NCBI GenBank assembly: GCA_937944245.1
Contig: CALDYY010000123.1
Location: 1 to 35,831 of the forward strand
Source of the DNA: an uncultured Saprospiraceae bacterium
GTDB lineage: Bacteria > Bacteroidota > Bacteroidia > Chitinophagales > Saprospiraceae
Reading direction: 5' to 3'
Length of the DNA: 35,831 nt
Positions 9,012-18,013 of the stretch are shown in pieces; position 1 is the first letter of the stretch; each line of letters starts with the position of its first letter. The position numbers and the translations under genes were made by a program. The notes beneath the pieces are model-generated. The model was given only the letters and a program-made list of their open reading frames with translations. It was not told the origin of the DNA and did not search any database.

Positions 9012-10132
9012 AGGAAGTAGTCTTTAATGTGTTGGATTATAAAATGTTGTGTTTCTTCTGTTAATTCCGTGTGCATGGGTAGTGAGAGTACTTTTTGAGC
9101 TAATTCTTCTGAAACAGGATAATCGCCTGCTTTATATTGACCATTATTGTAGGCTTCTTGCAAATGTAATGGAATTGGATAATAAATTCCTGTCGGAATA
9201 CCTACACTGTTTAAATAATTGGATAAACCATCTCTATCTCTTTCTATCAACAAGGTATATTGATGAAAAACATGGGTAGAATAGCGTGCTAATTTAGGTA
9301 TAGTAATATTTGGAATATCTTTCAAATGAGCCGAATAATAGGCTGCTGCTTTTTGTCGAGCGGCACTGAACTGGTCTAATTCCTTCAGCTTAACATCGAG
9401 GATAGCCGCTTGAATGGCATCCAATCTTGAATTTACACCAACTTCGGAATGATGATACCGCACTGCTGACCCATGATTGGCAATGATGTTTAGTTTTTTT
9501 GCTAAATGATCATCATTGGTGAACAATGCCCCACCATCGCCATAGCAACCCAAATTTTTAGAGGGAAAGAACGAAGTGCAGCCTATTTCACCTATCGTGC
9601 CTAGCTTTTGTCGTTTGCCATCGCTAAAAATATAATCTGCTCCAATCGCTTGTGCGTTATCTTCGACTACGGGTATGCTGTGCTTTTTCGCAATGCGCAT
9701 AATCGCCTCCATGTTGGATGCCTGTCCAAAAAGATGTACAGGGATGATAGCTTTTGTTTTGGGGGTGATTGCCTGCTCTAGTAAGTATTCGTTCAGCACA
9801 AAAGTACAGGGGTTAACATCCACAAAAACTGGCTTTAGTCTTAGTAAAGCAATAACCTCTACTGTGGCGACAAAAGTAAATGGAACTGTTATCACTTCAT
9901 CATCAGGCTGAAGGTCAAGTGCCATAAGGGCTATTTGTAAGGCGTCTGTTCCGTTAGCACAGGGAATAACATGCTTCACATTTAGGTAATCCGCCAGATG
10001 TTGGGAAAAATCCTTGACGGCTTGCCCATTGATAAATTGGCAAGAATGCAACACTGCTTCGATAGCTTTATCCATAGCTGGTTTTAGCTTTTGATACTGC
10101 GTTTGAAGATCAACCATTGCGATGTTGGGCAT
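9008..10132 (-). CDS. DegT/DnrJ/EryC1/StrS family sugar aminotransferase
   Basis: 374 residues, standard length for these PLP-dependent aminotransferases. Visible markers are [12 protein letters not shown] for phosphate binding (about 58-69), [11 protein letters not shown] with D158 for the pyridine nitrogen, and [15 protein letters not shown] with the Schiff-base lysine K192. It transfers an amino group from glutamate to a keto-sugar nucleotide. The wording of the motifs ([19 protein letters not shown]) resembles WbpE/WlbC-type enzymes that make 2,3-diacetamido uronates, but the substrate cannot be fixed without partner genes. It is the first gene of the operon. The start at 10132 is preferred; a second ATG five codons in is possible. 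Confidence 0.92.
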   Translation of the reverse strand: MPNIAMVDLQTQYQKLKPAMDKAIEAVLHSCQFINGQAVKDFSQHLADYLNVKHVIPCANGTDALQIALMALDLQPDDEVITVPFTFVATVEVIALLRLKPVFVDVNPCTFVLNEYLLEQAITPKTKAIIPVHLFGQASNMEAIMRIAKKHSIPVVEDNAQAIGADYIFSDGKRQKLGTIGEIGCTSFFPSKNLGCYGDGGALFTNDDHLAKKLNIIANHGSAVRYHHSEVGVNSRLDAIQAAILDVKLKELDQFSAARQKAAAYYSAHLKDIPNITIPKLARYSTHVFHQYTLLIERDRDGLSNYLNSVGIPTGIYYPIPLHLQEAYNNGQYKAGDYPVSEELAQKVLSLPMHTELTEETQHFIIQHIKDYFL

Positions 10133-10155
10133 ATTACTTTTTTTGTTTTCGGGAT

Positions 10156-10163
10156 CAAAGATA
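10156..10163 (-). promoter_or_regulatory. Candidate -7 element of the polysaccharide operon
   Basis: On the minus strand this reads TATCTTTG, an exact match to the Bacteroidota -7 consensus TAnnTTTG. It sits 24 bp upstream of the aminotransferase start. The expected -33 TTTG is not well conserved (TTAC at the usual distance), so this is tentative. Confidence 0.3.
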
Positions 10164-10251
10164 ATTGAAATATCTGCAATAAGTAATGTGTAAATGCTTT
10201 TAACGTTGGCTTATTTCGGAAAATGTTTAGACCTTTGGAAAAAATGCGGGT

Positions 10252-10995
10252 ATGAAAATTTGCTTATTCATCATATTGTTCAGCGGCACGACTCTTCAAA
10301 TGCTTTTTGCGCAAAAGGAAACAAAACCTTTGATTCAAACCCATTTTGCTTATGGCTTCTATCTACCTTTTGCTGATTTGAGCAATGATTTTGCTAATCA
10401 TTCAGAACTAAACATTAGTATGGATTATATGTCGCCAAGACAATTTATATTTGGTACACAAGGTAGCTTTTTTTTTGGTGAGATAGTAAAAAACGACGTA
10501 TTGGCGAATTTGAGGACTGCCGAAGGATTTATTATTGGTAATGATAGAAACGTAGCGGATATTCAGTTGCGTCAACGTGGTAATTATATTGGTATTTATT
10601 CGGGTAAATTATTTTCAATAGTAGAAAGCAATCAACGTTCGGGCATACGAGCAACTTTAGGACTGGGGGTTTTGCAGCACAAAATTAGAATACAAGATGA
10701 CCCACAAAGAATAGTGCCTCAACTTTCTGCTGAATATAAAAAAGGATATGACCGGTTGACAAACGGCTTAGCGATTCATCCATTTTTTGGTTATCAGCAT
10801 ATTGATAAAGAAAATAACTTTGACTTTATAGCAGGTATTTCCTATATCCATGCTTTTACGCAAAACCGAAGAAGCCTAAATTTTGATACACAACAAAAGG
10901 ACAATCGCCAAAGGACAGATGTTGTGTTGGGCATTCGTATAGCTTTTAGCCTTACTTTTATTCTTAATCCCTCGACGAGTGAAATTATTTATTAA
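10252..10995 (+). CDS. Outer-membrane beta-barrel-like protein
   Basis: 247 residues with a cleavable signal peptide (MKICLFIILFSGTTLQMLFAQ). The rest alternates polar and aromatic residues in likely amphipathic strands (HFAYGFYLPF, FIFGTQGSFFFGEI, GIYSGKLFSIV, ATLGLGVLQHKI, FDFIAGISYIHAF, DVVLGIRIAFSLTF), as in small outer-membrane barrels. No named family is recognised and no enzymatic motif is visible. Its TAATG stop/start overlap with the Kdo transferase gene indicates an operon and translational coupling, so a role in envelope or LPS assembly is plausible but unproven. Confidence 0.8.
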   Translation: MKICLFIILFSGTTLQMLFAQKETKPLIQTHFAYGFYLPFADLSNDFANHSELNISMDYMSPRQFIFGTQGSFFFGEIVKNDVLANLRTAEGFIIGNDRNVADIQLRQRGNYIGIYSGKLFSIVESNQRSGIRATLGLGVLQHKIRIQDDPQRIVPQLSAEYKKGYDRLTNGLAIHPFFGYQHIDKENNFDFIAGISYIHAFTQNRRSLNFDTQQKDNRQRTDVVLGIRIAFSLTFILNPSTSEIIY

Positions 10996-12254
10996 TGCAG
11001 GTACTTTACAATTTAGGAATATACTTTTACGGAGTTGCTATTTGGCTAGCAGCTTTTTTTCATCCAAAAGCAAAGCAATGGATAAATGGGCGAAAGAATA
11101 TTTGGAAAGTTTTAGCTAATAATATTCCCAATAATCGAACGGTAATTTGGGTGCATTGCGCTTCATTAGGTGAATTTGAGCAAGGCAGACCCATCATTGA
11201 AGCCATAAAAAAAAAATATTCGACACCATATATATTACTTACTTTTTTTTCGCCTTCGGGCTATGAAATTCGCAAGCATTATCCACAAGCAGATTTTGTC
11301 AGCTATCTGCCATTGGATACACCTACTAATGCCCGGCGTTTTTTGAAAATAGTACAACCTAAATTAGTCGTTTTCGTGAAATATGAATTTTGGTACAACT
11401 ATCTAAAAATCCTTCAGCAGCAGCAAATTCAAGCTATTCTCATATCAGCTGTTTTTCATCTGAAGCAGCCTTTTTTTGGCAAATGGTATAGCCCTTTTTT
11501 CCAAAAGATATTGCATAGTTTTAATCAGATTTTTGTGCAAGCGCAGTCTTCCGCCAGTTTGTTGGCGAAGATTAATATTTTGCACTACACGGTTGCGGGC
11601 GATACACGCATTGACCGCGTTGTTAATATTGTAAACACTGCTTGTGCTTTTCCTTTGGTAGAAAATTTTGTAGGTGATGCTCCAACGCTGGTTTGCGGAA
11701 GCACTTGGCAAGCCGATGAAGCTATTATTTGCTCTTTCATTAACCGAAATGAGTCCAACTGGAAGTTTATCATTGCACCACATGATGTGTCGGATAATCA
11801 CATTCAGCAAATTAAAAAACAACTTCAAGTACCTCATTTCTGCTATTCAGAAGCTGGCTTAGTGGAGGACTTTAGTTTGCAAAAAGTGCTCATTATTGAT
11901 TCGATAGGTATGCTATCTCAACTCTATCAATACGGTAAGGTCGCTTACATTGGAGGAGGCTTTGGTAAAGGTATTCACAATACACTTGAACCTGCGGCTT
12001 TCAATTTGCCTATCTTGATTGGAACTAATTACGAAAAATTTGAAGAGGCTACACAACTCATTCGTATAGGTGGAATGTTTGTGGTGAACGACGTGGAGAC
12101 ATTAGCGCAACACATGAAAACACTAGAAGATAAAAAGTATTACACAGAAGCAGTTGAAAAAATAAAACAATTTATCTCTGATAATCAAGGTGCTACAAAG
12201 AAAGTAATGGATTATTTGGAAGAAAATCAGTACATGAAACAACTACTAAATTAA
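10995..12254 (+). CDS. waaA: 3-deoxy-D-manno-octulosonic acid (Kdo) transferase
   Basis: 419 residues, normal length for WaaA/KdtA. An N-terminal hydrophobic helix (GIYFYGVAIWLAAFF) anchors it to the inner membrane. The GT30 N domain carries WVHCASLGEFEQGRP, with E60 as the expected catalytic base. LLTFFSPSGYE, LPLDTP and FVKYEFWYNYL follow. The C domain shows GSTWQADE, FIAPHDV and AYIGGGFGKGIHNTLEPAAFNLPILIG, the donor-binding signature of the family. It transfers Kdo from CMP-Kdo to lipid A precursor, the first core LPS step. The start overlaps the stop of the barrel gene by one base. Confidence 0.95.
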   Translation: MQVLYNLGIYFYGVAIWLAAFFHPKAKQWINGRKNIWKVLANNIPNNRTVIWVHCASLGEFEQGRPIIEAIKKKYSTPYILLTFFSPSGYEIRKHYPQADFVSYLPLDTPTNARRFLKIVQPKLVVFVKYEFWYNYLKILQQQQIQAILISAVFHLKQPFFGKWYSPFFQKILHSFNQIFVQAQSSASLLAKINILHYTVAGDTRIDRVVNIVNTACAFPLVENFVGDAPTLVCGSTWQADEAIICSFINRNESNWKFIIAPHDVSDNHIQQIKKQLQVPHFCYSEAGLVEDFSLQKVLIIDSIGMLSQLYQYGKVAYIGGGFGKGIHNTLEPAAFNLPILIGTNYEKFEEATQLIRIGGMFVVNDVETLAQHMKTLEDKKYYTEAVEKIKQFISDNQGATKKVMDYLEENQYMKQLLN

Positions 12255-12313
12255 ATTTCAACAAACCTTCCCACGCTTTGCTCGTTAGGCAAGTAAACTA
12301 AAAGAAAAACGTT

Positions 12314-12865
12314 ATGGCATTCAAGATATACACAAAAACTGGTGATAAAGGAGAAACCTCTCTTTTTGGTGGAAAGCGATTACCCAAGAACCATATCCGT
12401 ATTGAAGCCTATGGCACTATTGATGAACTCAACGCCTACATTGGTTTGGTGCGTGATGCCATTGAAGATGAGGCTTCTCGAAGCATACTCAAACAAGCTC
12501 AAGACCGACTTTTTACGATTGGTGCCCTTCTAGCTACCGATCCTGATAAACCTATGCCACTTCCAGATATTAAGGAAATTGATTTGGAACTACTTGAAAA
12601 TGAAATGGATAGAATAGAAGAAGTGCTTGAGCCTCTCAAAAATTTTATTCTTCCAGGTGGACATATTATCGTTTCTTATTGTCATGTTGCACGATGTGTA
12701 TGTAGGCGAGCGGAGCGCAATGTGGTTGCGTTGAAACAAGAAAGTCCAGTAGCGGACATCATCCCACAATACATCAATCGCTTATCTGATTATTTGTTTA
12801 TGTTAGCACGCTATCAGTCGAAGTTGCTGAAAGTAGAAGAAGTGATTTGGTTGCCGAGAAAGTAG
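12314..12865 (+). CDS. Cob(I)alamin adenosyltransferase, PduO type
   Basis: 183 residues, a full-length PduO/MMAB-type ATP:cob(I)alamin adenosyltransferase. The ATP-binding N terminus is YTKTGDKGETSLFGG (6-20), followed by RIEAYGTIDELNAYIG. The C-terminal helices show ILPGG, HVARCVCRRAERNVV (124-138) and NRLSDYLFMLAR (155-166), all family hallmarks. It makes adenosylcobalamin, probably from salvaged corrinoid, for B12-dependent mutases. Ribonucleotide reductase is another possible user. No other B12 genes are in the window. It lies 59 bp after waaA on the same strand, so it may share that transcript, and a strong hairpin follows. Confidence 0.95.
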   Translation: MAFKIYTKTGDKGETSLFGGKRLPKNHIRIEAYGTIDELNAYIGLVRDAIEDEASRSILKQAQDRLFTIGALLATDPDKPMPLPDIKEIDLELLENEMDRIEEVLEPLKNFILPGGHIIVSYCHVARCVCRRAERNVVALKQESPVADIIPQYINRLSDYLFMLARYQSKLLKVEEVIWLPRK

Positions 12866-12873
12866 TTTGGATT

Positions 12874-12928
12874 TTTTGGACAGAATGGACAGGATAGCCA
12901 CTGCAAATCCTGTCCATTCTGTCCAAAA
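12874..12928. terminator. Perfect 22-bp hairpin between convergent genes
   Basis: The arms 12874-12895 (TTTTGGACAGAATGGACAGG...) and 12907-12928 are perfectly complementary with an 11-nt loop. T runs flank it on one strand and A runs on the other. It lies 8 bp after the adenosyltransferase stop and 30 bp before the end of the convergent gene, and should be a bidirectional terminator. Confidence 0.85.
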
Positions 12929-12958
12929 GAAAAGTATGCTATGCTATTTAGGGAAGCA

Positions 12959-14350
12959 CTAAGCCTCTGCCTTTTTCTTCTTTGTTTTGAAAAGTTCGAC
13001 AATTTCTTTTTCCTTCAAAAAACCTAAAGCAGGAAAATTGTTTGCTACGAATTTCTTGATGTCTTGATAATCTTTACCTCTTTTATCCGTGTACTGTTTT
13101 AATAGTTTTTTCAAATAAACCATTGAAACTTCTTTTAAATCCTGATTAAATTGCTGGTTAGCAAAAATGTGCATATACTTTCGGAACATTTCTACAATTT
13201 CCATATATTCTGGATAATCAGTAGCTTTGAATTGTTGAATAAGTGGTTTGAAATAAGCAAAAATAGTTCTACGTACAGCCTCTACCTCTAGTGAACGCCC
13301 CATGTGCTTATTATCAAATAGCTTAACGGCTTCTTGCGTCTCACTGTGCATGTAACCTTTGTTATGAATAATATCCATTAACTGATAATATTCTGAAAGC
13401 ACATCATCTTGCGATTTATCCAACACCGCAGACATGTTCAAATCTGCTTTTGCGTCTAAAATACTGCTTTTATGTTTGTGTAACTCTAAGAGAAATGCAA
13501 AATATTGAGGCATAAAGTCTGGCTTTTCTTCGCGTAAGTGTTGGAACAAAGATTTGACTTCTTCAAGAATATCGCCTTTCAATTCAAAATAACTAGCAAA
13601 AATAACAAGCATTTGAAGATGCTCATTAGTGCCGATAAACTCCTCATTGCGAATGAATTGCACTATAGAATCAACAAGACTTTTGTTGTCGTATTGTTTC
13701 TCAATTCGGTAGATTAGAAAATTTTTCAGTGCGGAGAACATAATTTTCAATTCGGAAGCGGTCTCTGGAAATTCTGCACTTTGATAATTATCTGACCTAA
13801 ATTGCAGCCTAAAACGAGCTAATGCAATACGGCGTTCGTCTTCTATGCGATATTTAGATAACTTGTTACCAATCAAATAGTTTCTGATACGTTTATTTTC
13901 AAATTCATTAACTAGGTTAGTAATCCAAATATCACTACTCAGCGCAAATCCAATTTGCATAGACTGTCCAACGCGCTGTTTTAAAATCTCAAAATTAGAA
14001 GAATTACATATTGTCCTAATGGCATCCGCAAAGTGTTCTTGTGGGATAATGTATTTATATTGAGCGCTAACCTCACCTCTTAATACACTGTAACCCAATA
14101 CTTTAGGCATAAACAATCCCTCGAATGCTTCGTGCATGAGCACCTTTTCCAAATGTACCAATTGCAATGGAAATTTGTTAGCCACTTCCTCGTGAACAAT
14201 AGCAATTTTTGGCTCATACATTTCCTTCAAGAAGTTATAATCTTCCTCTTCTTCCGTTTCCAAGTATTTCGCTAATTCATCTGATGATTGAATTTCTTGG
14301 GCAATTAACTCCAACTTGTTCAAATAAATTTCATCCAGTTCCTGCAACAT
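12959..14350 (-). CDS. Conserved-looking helical protein of unknown function
   Basis: 463 residues, soluble, with no signal peptide or membrane segment. The composition is rich in Glu, Lys, Leu, Phe and Tyr, and the protein appears almost wholly alpha-helical. Features include an acidic stretch near residue 50 (LETEEEEDY) and a lysine-rich end (FKTKKKKAEA). No catalytic or nucleotide-binding motif is visible. Good coding character throughout and a long uninterrupted frame support a real gene. Helical-repeat scaffolds (TPR or HEAT-like) are possible but I see no clear repeat register. It stands alone, bounded by terminators on both sides. Confidence 0.85.
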   Translation of the reverse strand: MLQELDEIYLNKLELIAQEIQSSDELAKYLETEEEEDYNFLKEMYEPKIAIVHEEVANKFPLQLVHLEKVLMHEAFEGLFMPKVLGYSVLRGEVSAQYKYIIPQEHFADAIRTICNSSNFEILKQRVGQSMQIGFALSSDIWITNLVNEFENKRIRNYLIGNKLSKYRIEDERRIALARFRLQFRSDNYQSAEFPETASELKIMFSALKNFLIYRIEKQYDNKSLVDSIVQFIRNEEFIGTNEHLQMLVIFASYFELKGDILEEVKSLFQHLREEKPDFMPQYFAFLLELHKHKSSILDAKADLNMSAVLDKSQDDVLSEYYQLMDIIHNKGYMHSETQEAVKLFDNKHMGRSLEVEAVRRTIFAYFKPLIQQFKATDYPEYMEIVEMFRKYMHIFANQQFNQDLKEVSMVYLKKLLKQYTDKRGKDYQDIKKFVANNFPALGFLKEKEIVELFKTKKKKAEA

Positions 14351-14403
14351 ATGCTTTGTTTTTTATGATTTATCCTTGTAGGACAGCATTAAAATTAAAT
14401 AAA

Positions 14404-14437
14404 AACCCGATAATGCTATCTTGAGCATTATCAGGTT
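14404..14437 (-). terminator. Terminator downstream of hisB
   Basis: A 14-bp stem (14404-14417 with 14424-14437) with one C/A mismatch and a 6-nt loop. On the minus strand it is followed by TTTTTATTTAATTTTA. It lies about 110 bp beyond the hisB stop and before the next minus-strand gene. The T run on the plus side makes it look bidirectional. Confidence 0.7.
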
Positions 14438-14545
14438 CATTTTTTACCAATTAATGCAAAGTTAAACTATAATTCGTTAAAGAACAATGCTTAATAAATA
14501 GATTTGAATTTTTTCTCAATAAAATTGTGATGTAGGATATTCATA

Positions 14546-15682
14546 TTAGAGCATTCCTTTTGTGCTAGGTAAAACCAAATGTTCTGGATTTCTATATTTT
14601 GCCATTTTTATTGCCTTTGCGAATGCTTTAAAAATGGATTCAATTTTGTGATGTTCATTTTCTCCTTCGGCTTTGATGTTTAGATTACATTTGGCAGCAT
14701 CTGAAAAGGATTTGAAAAAATGAAAGAACATTTCTGTTGGCATGTCGCCAATCTTTTCACGCTTAAAATGTGCTTCCCAAACCAACCAACTTCTGCCACC
14801 AAAATCAAGAGCAACTTGCGCTAAACAGTCATCCATAGGTAAGCAATAGCCATAGCGTTCAATACCCAATTTATTGCCCAATGCTTTATGAAAAGTTTCG
14901 CCCAACGCAATAGCTGTATCTTCAATAGTGTGATGCTCATCAATATGCAAATCGCCTTTTACATTAATAGCCAAGTCGCAAGCAGAGTGGCGTGCCAGTT
15001 GGTCTAGCATGTGGTCGAAAAAGCCTAAACCTGTATGAATATTGGCGTTTCCATTACCGTCTAGATTGAGTTGAATATTAATATTGGTTTCTTTTGTTGT
15101 TCTATTGACGCTAGCTGTTCTGGTTTCGAGTTTAAGGAAATGATAAATTGCCTCCCAGTCGTTACTAGAAAATGCGATGGTATTTTGCAAGGCATCAATG
15201 TTTGTTTTTAATTCTTCAATAGCAAGTTCGGGATAATTATTTATCCAAATGCCTTTTGCGCCTAAGTTTTTTGCCAGTTCCATGTCCGTCAATCTATCGC
15301 CAATTACATAAGAATTAGGTAAATCGTAATTGCCTTGCATGTATTTGGTGAGCAACCCTGTACCGGGCTTTCGCGTAGGTAGCCCTTCATGTGGAAAAGA
15401 ACGATCAATTAACACATCAGTAAAATTAATACCTTCTCCTTTAAATGCTTGTGCGACTTTGTCTTGCACTATCCAAAAACTTTCCTCCGAGAAAATAGGT
15501 GTACCTAAACCATCTTGATTGGTAATCATAATAAACTCAAAATCAAATTCTTTGGCTATTTTAGAAAGAAATTGAAAGACTTTGGGATAAAATATCAATT
15601 TTTCAAGGCTATCAATCTGTGGATCGTCCTGAGGTTCAATGATTAAGGTGCCATCTCGGTCTAAAATGAGTAATTTCTTCAT
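14546..15682 (-). CDS. hisB: Bifunctional histidinol-phosphatase / imidazoleglycerol-phosphate dehydratase
   Basis: 378 residues, a fusion of two histidine-biosynthesis enzymes. Residues 1-165 are a HAD phosphatase with LDRDGT (D8 nucleophile, D10 acid/base), [18 protein letters not shown] and [12 protein letters not shown]. Residues about 185-378 are the dehydratase, with the metal-binding motifs [21 protein letters not shown] and [11 protein letters not shown] and the family end LPSTKGML. Compared with E. coli HisB, the loop before RKP reads [11 protein letters not shown], so the four zinc ligands (three Cys, one His) are absent from the phosphatase half. The remaining HAD catalytic residues are intact. 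No other his genes adjoin it. Confidence 0.96.
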   Translation of the reverse strand: MKKLLILDRDGTLIIEPQDDPQIDSLEKLIFYPKVFQFLSKIAKEFDFEFIMITNQDGLGTPIFSEESFWIVQDKVAQAFKGEGINFTDVLIDRSFPHEGLPTRKPGTGLLTKYMQGNYDLPNSYVIGDRLTDMELAKNLGAKGIWINNYPELAIEELKTNIDALQNTIAFSSNDWEAIYHFLKLETRTASVNRTTKETNINIQLNLDGNGNANIHTGLGFFDHMLDQLARHSACDLAINVKGDLHIDEHHTIEDTAIALGETFHKALGNKLGIERYGYCLPMDDCLAQVALDFGGRSWLVWEAHFKREKIGDMPTEMFFHFFKSFSDAAKCNLNIKAEGENEHHKIESIFKAFAKAIKMAKYRNPEHLVLPSTKGML

Positions 15683-15851
15683 GCAGTATTCCTTTTAAAG
15701 GCAAAAATAGGAACTCAAATCAAAAGAAATGCCTCTAACGTACCAATCTCATAAATTAGGTTAAATATAGTTCCTATAACATTACCTGTAAGTCTGAAAT
15801 CCTGCTTACCTTTCTTTTCCAATTTTTACGATAATAAACGATAAAGAAAAC

Positions 15852-16895
15852 ATGAAACGAATACTTGTTATTGAAGATAATAATGAGGTGAGAGAAAATA
15901 TAGCAGAACTTTTAGAACTGTCTAACTACGAAGTGATTAGCGCACCTGATGGAAAAGTTGGCGTTCAAAAAGCGGTTGAATTTAAGCCAGACCTTATTCT
16001 TTGCGACGTAATGATGCCAGAGCTAGACGGCTTCAGTGTACTTAGAATTTTAGAGAAAAAAGCAGAAACTGCTGATATTCCTTTCATCTTTTTGACGGCT
16101 AGAACAGAAAAAGCAGATTTTAGAAAAGGAATGAGCCTTGGAGCTGATGATTATATCACTAAACCCTTTGATGACGTGGAATTGCTAGACGCTATTGAAA
16201 TGCGCCTAAAAAAAAGCGAACGCATAAAAACTACTTTTGATGGCTCTTTTCAAGGACTAAACGCCTTTATCAATGAGGCTAGAGGGCAAAAAGAATTGGA
16301 AAATCTTTCTAAAGAGCGAGAAATAAAACGCTACCGCAAAAAAGAAGTGATTTACAATGAAGGCGATTACCCTAAACGCCTTTTTTTTGTAGTAGAGGGC
16401 AAAGTAAAAGTCTATAAAACCAATGAATTAGGCAAAGAGTATATTGTAGAGATATTAAAGGAAGGGGACTTTTTAGGGTATCATTCGCTTATCAAAGACG
16501 AGAATTACTTCGATTCAGCAGCGGCAATGGAAGATAGTTTGATTAGCTATATTCCTAAAGAGGATTTTTTTCTACTGCTACATGGCAGCCGCGATTTTTC
16601 GGCACATTTTATTAAAATGTTGGCAGATAATGTCTTAGATAAAGAAGAACGATTACTTAGTTTAGCCTACAATTCCATACGTAAGCGCGTAGCAGAAACT
16701 TTAGTGGAACTACATGAAAAAGAAGGAAAAACCCAATTTTCCATTCTACGCGACGATTTGGCAGGATTAGTAGGCACTGCCAAAGAAAGTGTGATTAGAA
16801 CACTAACTGATTTTAAGCAAGAAAAACTAATTGACATTCAAAATGGTACCATTACAATCTTGAATGTCAATAGATTAGCAAGAATACCCAACTAA
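15852..16895 (+). CDS. Response regulator fused to cNMP-binding and Crp-type HTH domains
   Basis: 347 residues in three parts. Residues 1-120 are a receiver domain with acidic pocket E8/D9, phosphoacceptor D52 (LILCDVMMPELDG), T82 and K104 (ITKPF). Residues about 150-265 are a cNMP-binding fold (IYNEGDYPKRLFFVVEGKVKVYK, ILKEGDFLGYHSL). Residues about 275-345 are a Crp-like winged helix (SIRKRVAETLVELH, ILRDDLAGLVGTAKESVIRTLTDFKQEKLI). Phosphorylation of the receiver probably controls a Crp/Fnr-type DNA-binding module. The canonical cAMP-binding arginine motif is not evident, so the ligand pocket may be degenerate. No histidine kinase lies nearby. It is convergent with the lipoprotein gene, separated by 18 bp. 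Confidence 0.93.
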   Translation: MKRILVIEDNNEVRENIAELLELSNYEVISAPDGKVGVQKAVEFKPDLILCDVMMPELDGFSVLRILEKKAETADIPFIFLTARTEKADFRKGMSLGADDYITKPFDDVELLDAIEMRLKKSERIKTTFDGSFQGLNAFINEARGQKELENLSKEREIKRYRKKEVIYNEGDYPKRLFFVVEGKVKVYKTNELGKEYIVEILKEGDFLGYHSLIKDENYFDSAAAMEDSLISYIPKEDFFLLLHGSRDFSAHFIKMLADNVLDKEERLLSLAYNSIRKRVAETLVELHEKEGKTQFSILRDDLAGLVGTAKESVIRTLTDFKQEKLIDIQNGTITILNVNRLARIPN

Positions 16896-16913
16896 TATGA
16901 GCAGTAGAGATAA

Positions 16914-17816
16914 CTAAAGTGGTACATTGATGTTGCTGATACCAACCCATTGTTGCTCCCAGTTGCCTAAGATGGGATAGCCAAATCGAGGAGGTTTAAC
17001 GCCATGATAATGAGATCGTTGTGCAGTCATTCCTGGTCGTCTGCCATGCATCATTACGTAAGACTCTACGTCTCCATTACTATCCTTTTTTACTTCTGTT
17101 ACTACTCCAATATGCCCAACAATACCTTGCTGACTATAATCAGATTTTGCATAAAGCATTTCTGGTATTAAATTCTCATATTTTTTACCAGATTGCCCAA
17201 AAAACATAACTGAGCCAGGTCGAATTAAATTGCGTTGCGCCAGAGGGTCTTTTATAATGATTAGTGTATTTTTTCTGTGATACCATCCTGCTATGGAACG
17301 ACTATCGCGAACCTCATTCGGTAGTGGATACTGGTATTCCTCGCACCAAGTGCTTACTTTTTTAGCGATTTGATGAAAAATGCCAGAACAATCTTGTAAG
17401 CGTGCGGCATTTTTATTGTCATACATCAAGGAATCTTTTTCCATTTTTTCGGAAAGTAAAGTGAGTCTTAAGCTCAATTCTTGCTCATCAAGACAAATTT
17501 TGCCCGTAGCATCAATCCGAATATCCTCTGTGCGTGTGTTTGGTGTCAATGGTACTGTGGGTTCTGACTGTTCTTGTGTTGATGTTCCCGGTTTACCTTC
17601 GGGTTTATTTTCAGTTTTAACTTCGGTCATTTCTTCTTTTGCTGGTGCAGTAGTGCTTGTATCCTTTTTTTGCATAGCCGTATCAGAAGTTGTGTTAGAA
17701 ATGGAAAGGTCAGTATCCTTTTTTATTCCTTTTCGCTGGCAGCTACACATGACAAGAAAAAGTAATGTAGCAGTAAAAATAATGGTTACACTAATGGACG
17801 AATGAATCGTTTTCAT
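16914..17816 (-). CDS. Lipoprotein with NlpC/P60-like peptidase domain
   Basis: 300 residues. The N terminus is a lipoprotein signal (TIIFTATLLFLVMCSCQRKG), with C24 or C26 the likely lipidated residue. Residues 30-100 are a Thr/Glu/Lys/Pro-rich linker. The C-terminal domain carries QDCSGIFHQI (C143), LIRPGSVMFFG and VGHIGVVTEV (H235), then MMHGRR (H257). This is the order Cys, PG-(D/S)-hydrophobic-FF, His of NlpC/P60 cysteine peptidases, which cut peptidoglycan stem peptides. The domain is divergent: the usual Asp in PGD is Ser here, and the Cys-His spacing (92 residues) is long. Activity is likely but unproven. It could alternatively be a CHAP-like amidase. Confidence 0.75.
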   Translation of the reverse strand: MKTIHSSISVTIIFTATLLFLVMCSCQRKGIKKDTDLSISNTTSDTAMQKKDTSTTAPAKEEMTEVKTENKPEGKPGTSTQEQSEPTVPLTPNTRTEDIRIDATGKICLDEQELSLRLTLLSEKMEKDSLMYDNKNAARLQDCSGIFHQIAKKVSTWCEEYQYPLPNEVRDSRSIAGWYHRKNTLIIIKDPLAQRNLIRPGSVMFFGQSGKKYENLIPEMLYAKSDYSQQGIVGHIGVVTEVKKDSNGDVESYVMMHGRRPGMTAQRSHYHGVKPPRFGYPILGNWEQQWVGISNINVPL

Positions 17817-18013
17817 GCTTTAGGTGTTAACAAGTGAGATAATGATTAAAACTACGCCTAAAGCATTAATCTGCAAAATTATATTTGATGAAATTTTGTA
17901 GATTCTTCAAAGTTATATATATAGTCAAAGATTAGAGGATTTGTAAAATAGGAGGTTTGAATACGCGCTTATCAAGTTTAGTGTAAACTACTTAATTTCA
18001 TTCTCTTTTGTTA

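Noticed and set aside
17976-17994. Small palindrome AGTTTA-GTG-TAAACT after the endonuclease gene
   Set aside because: Only 6-bp arms and no T run on the minus strand, so a terminator call is not supported.
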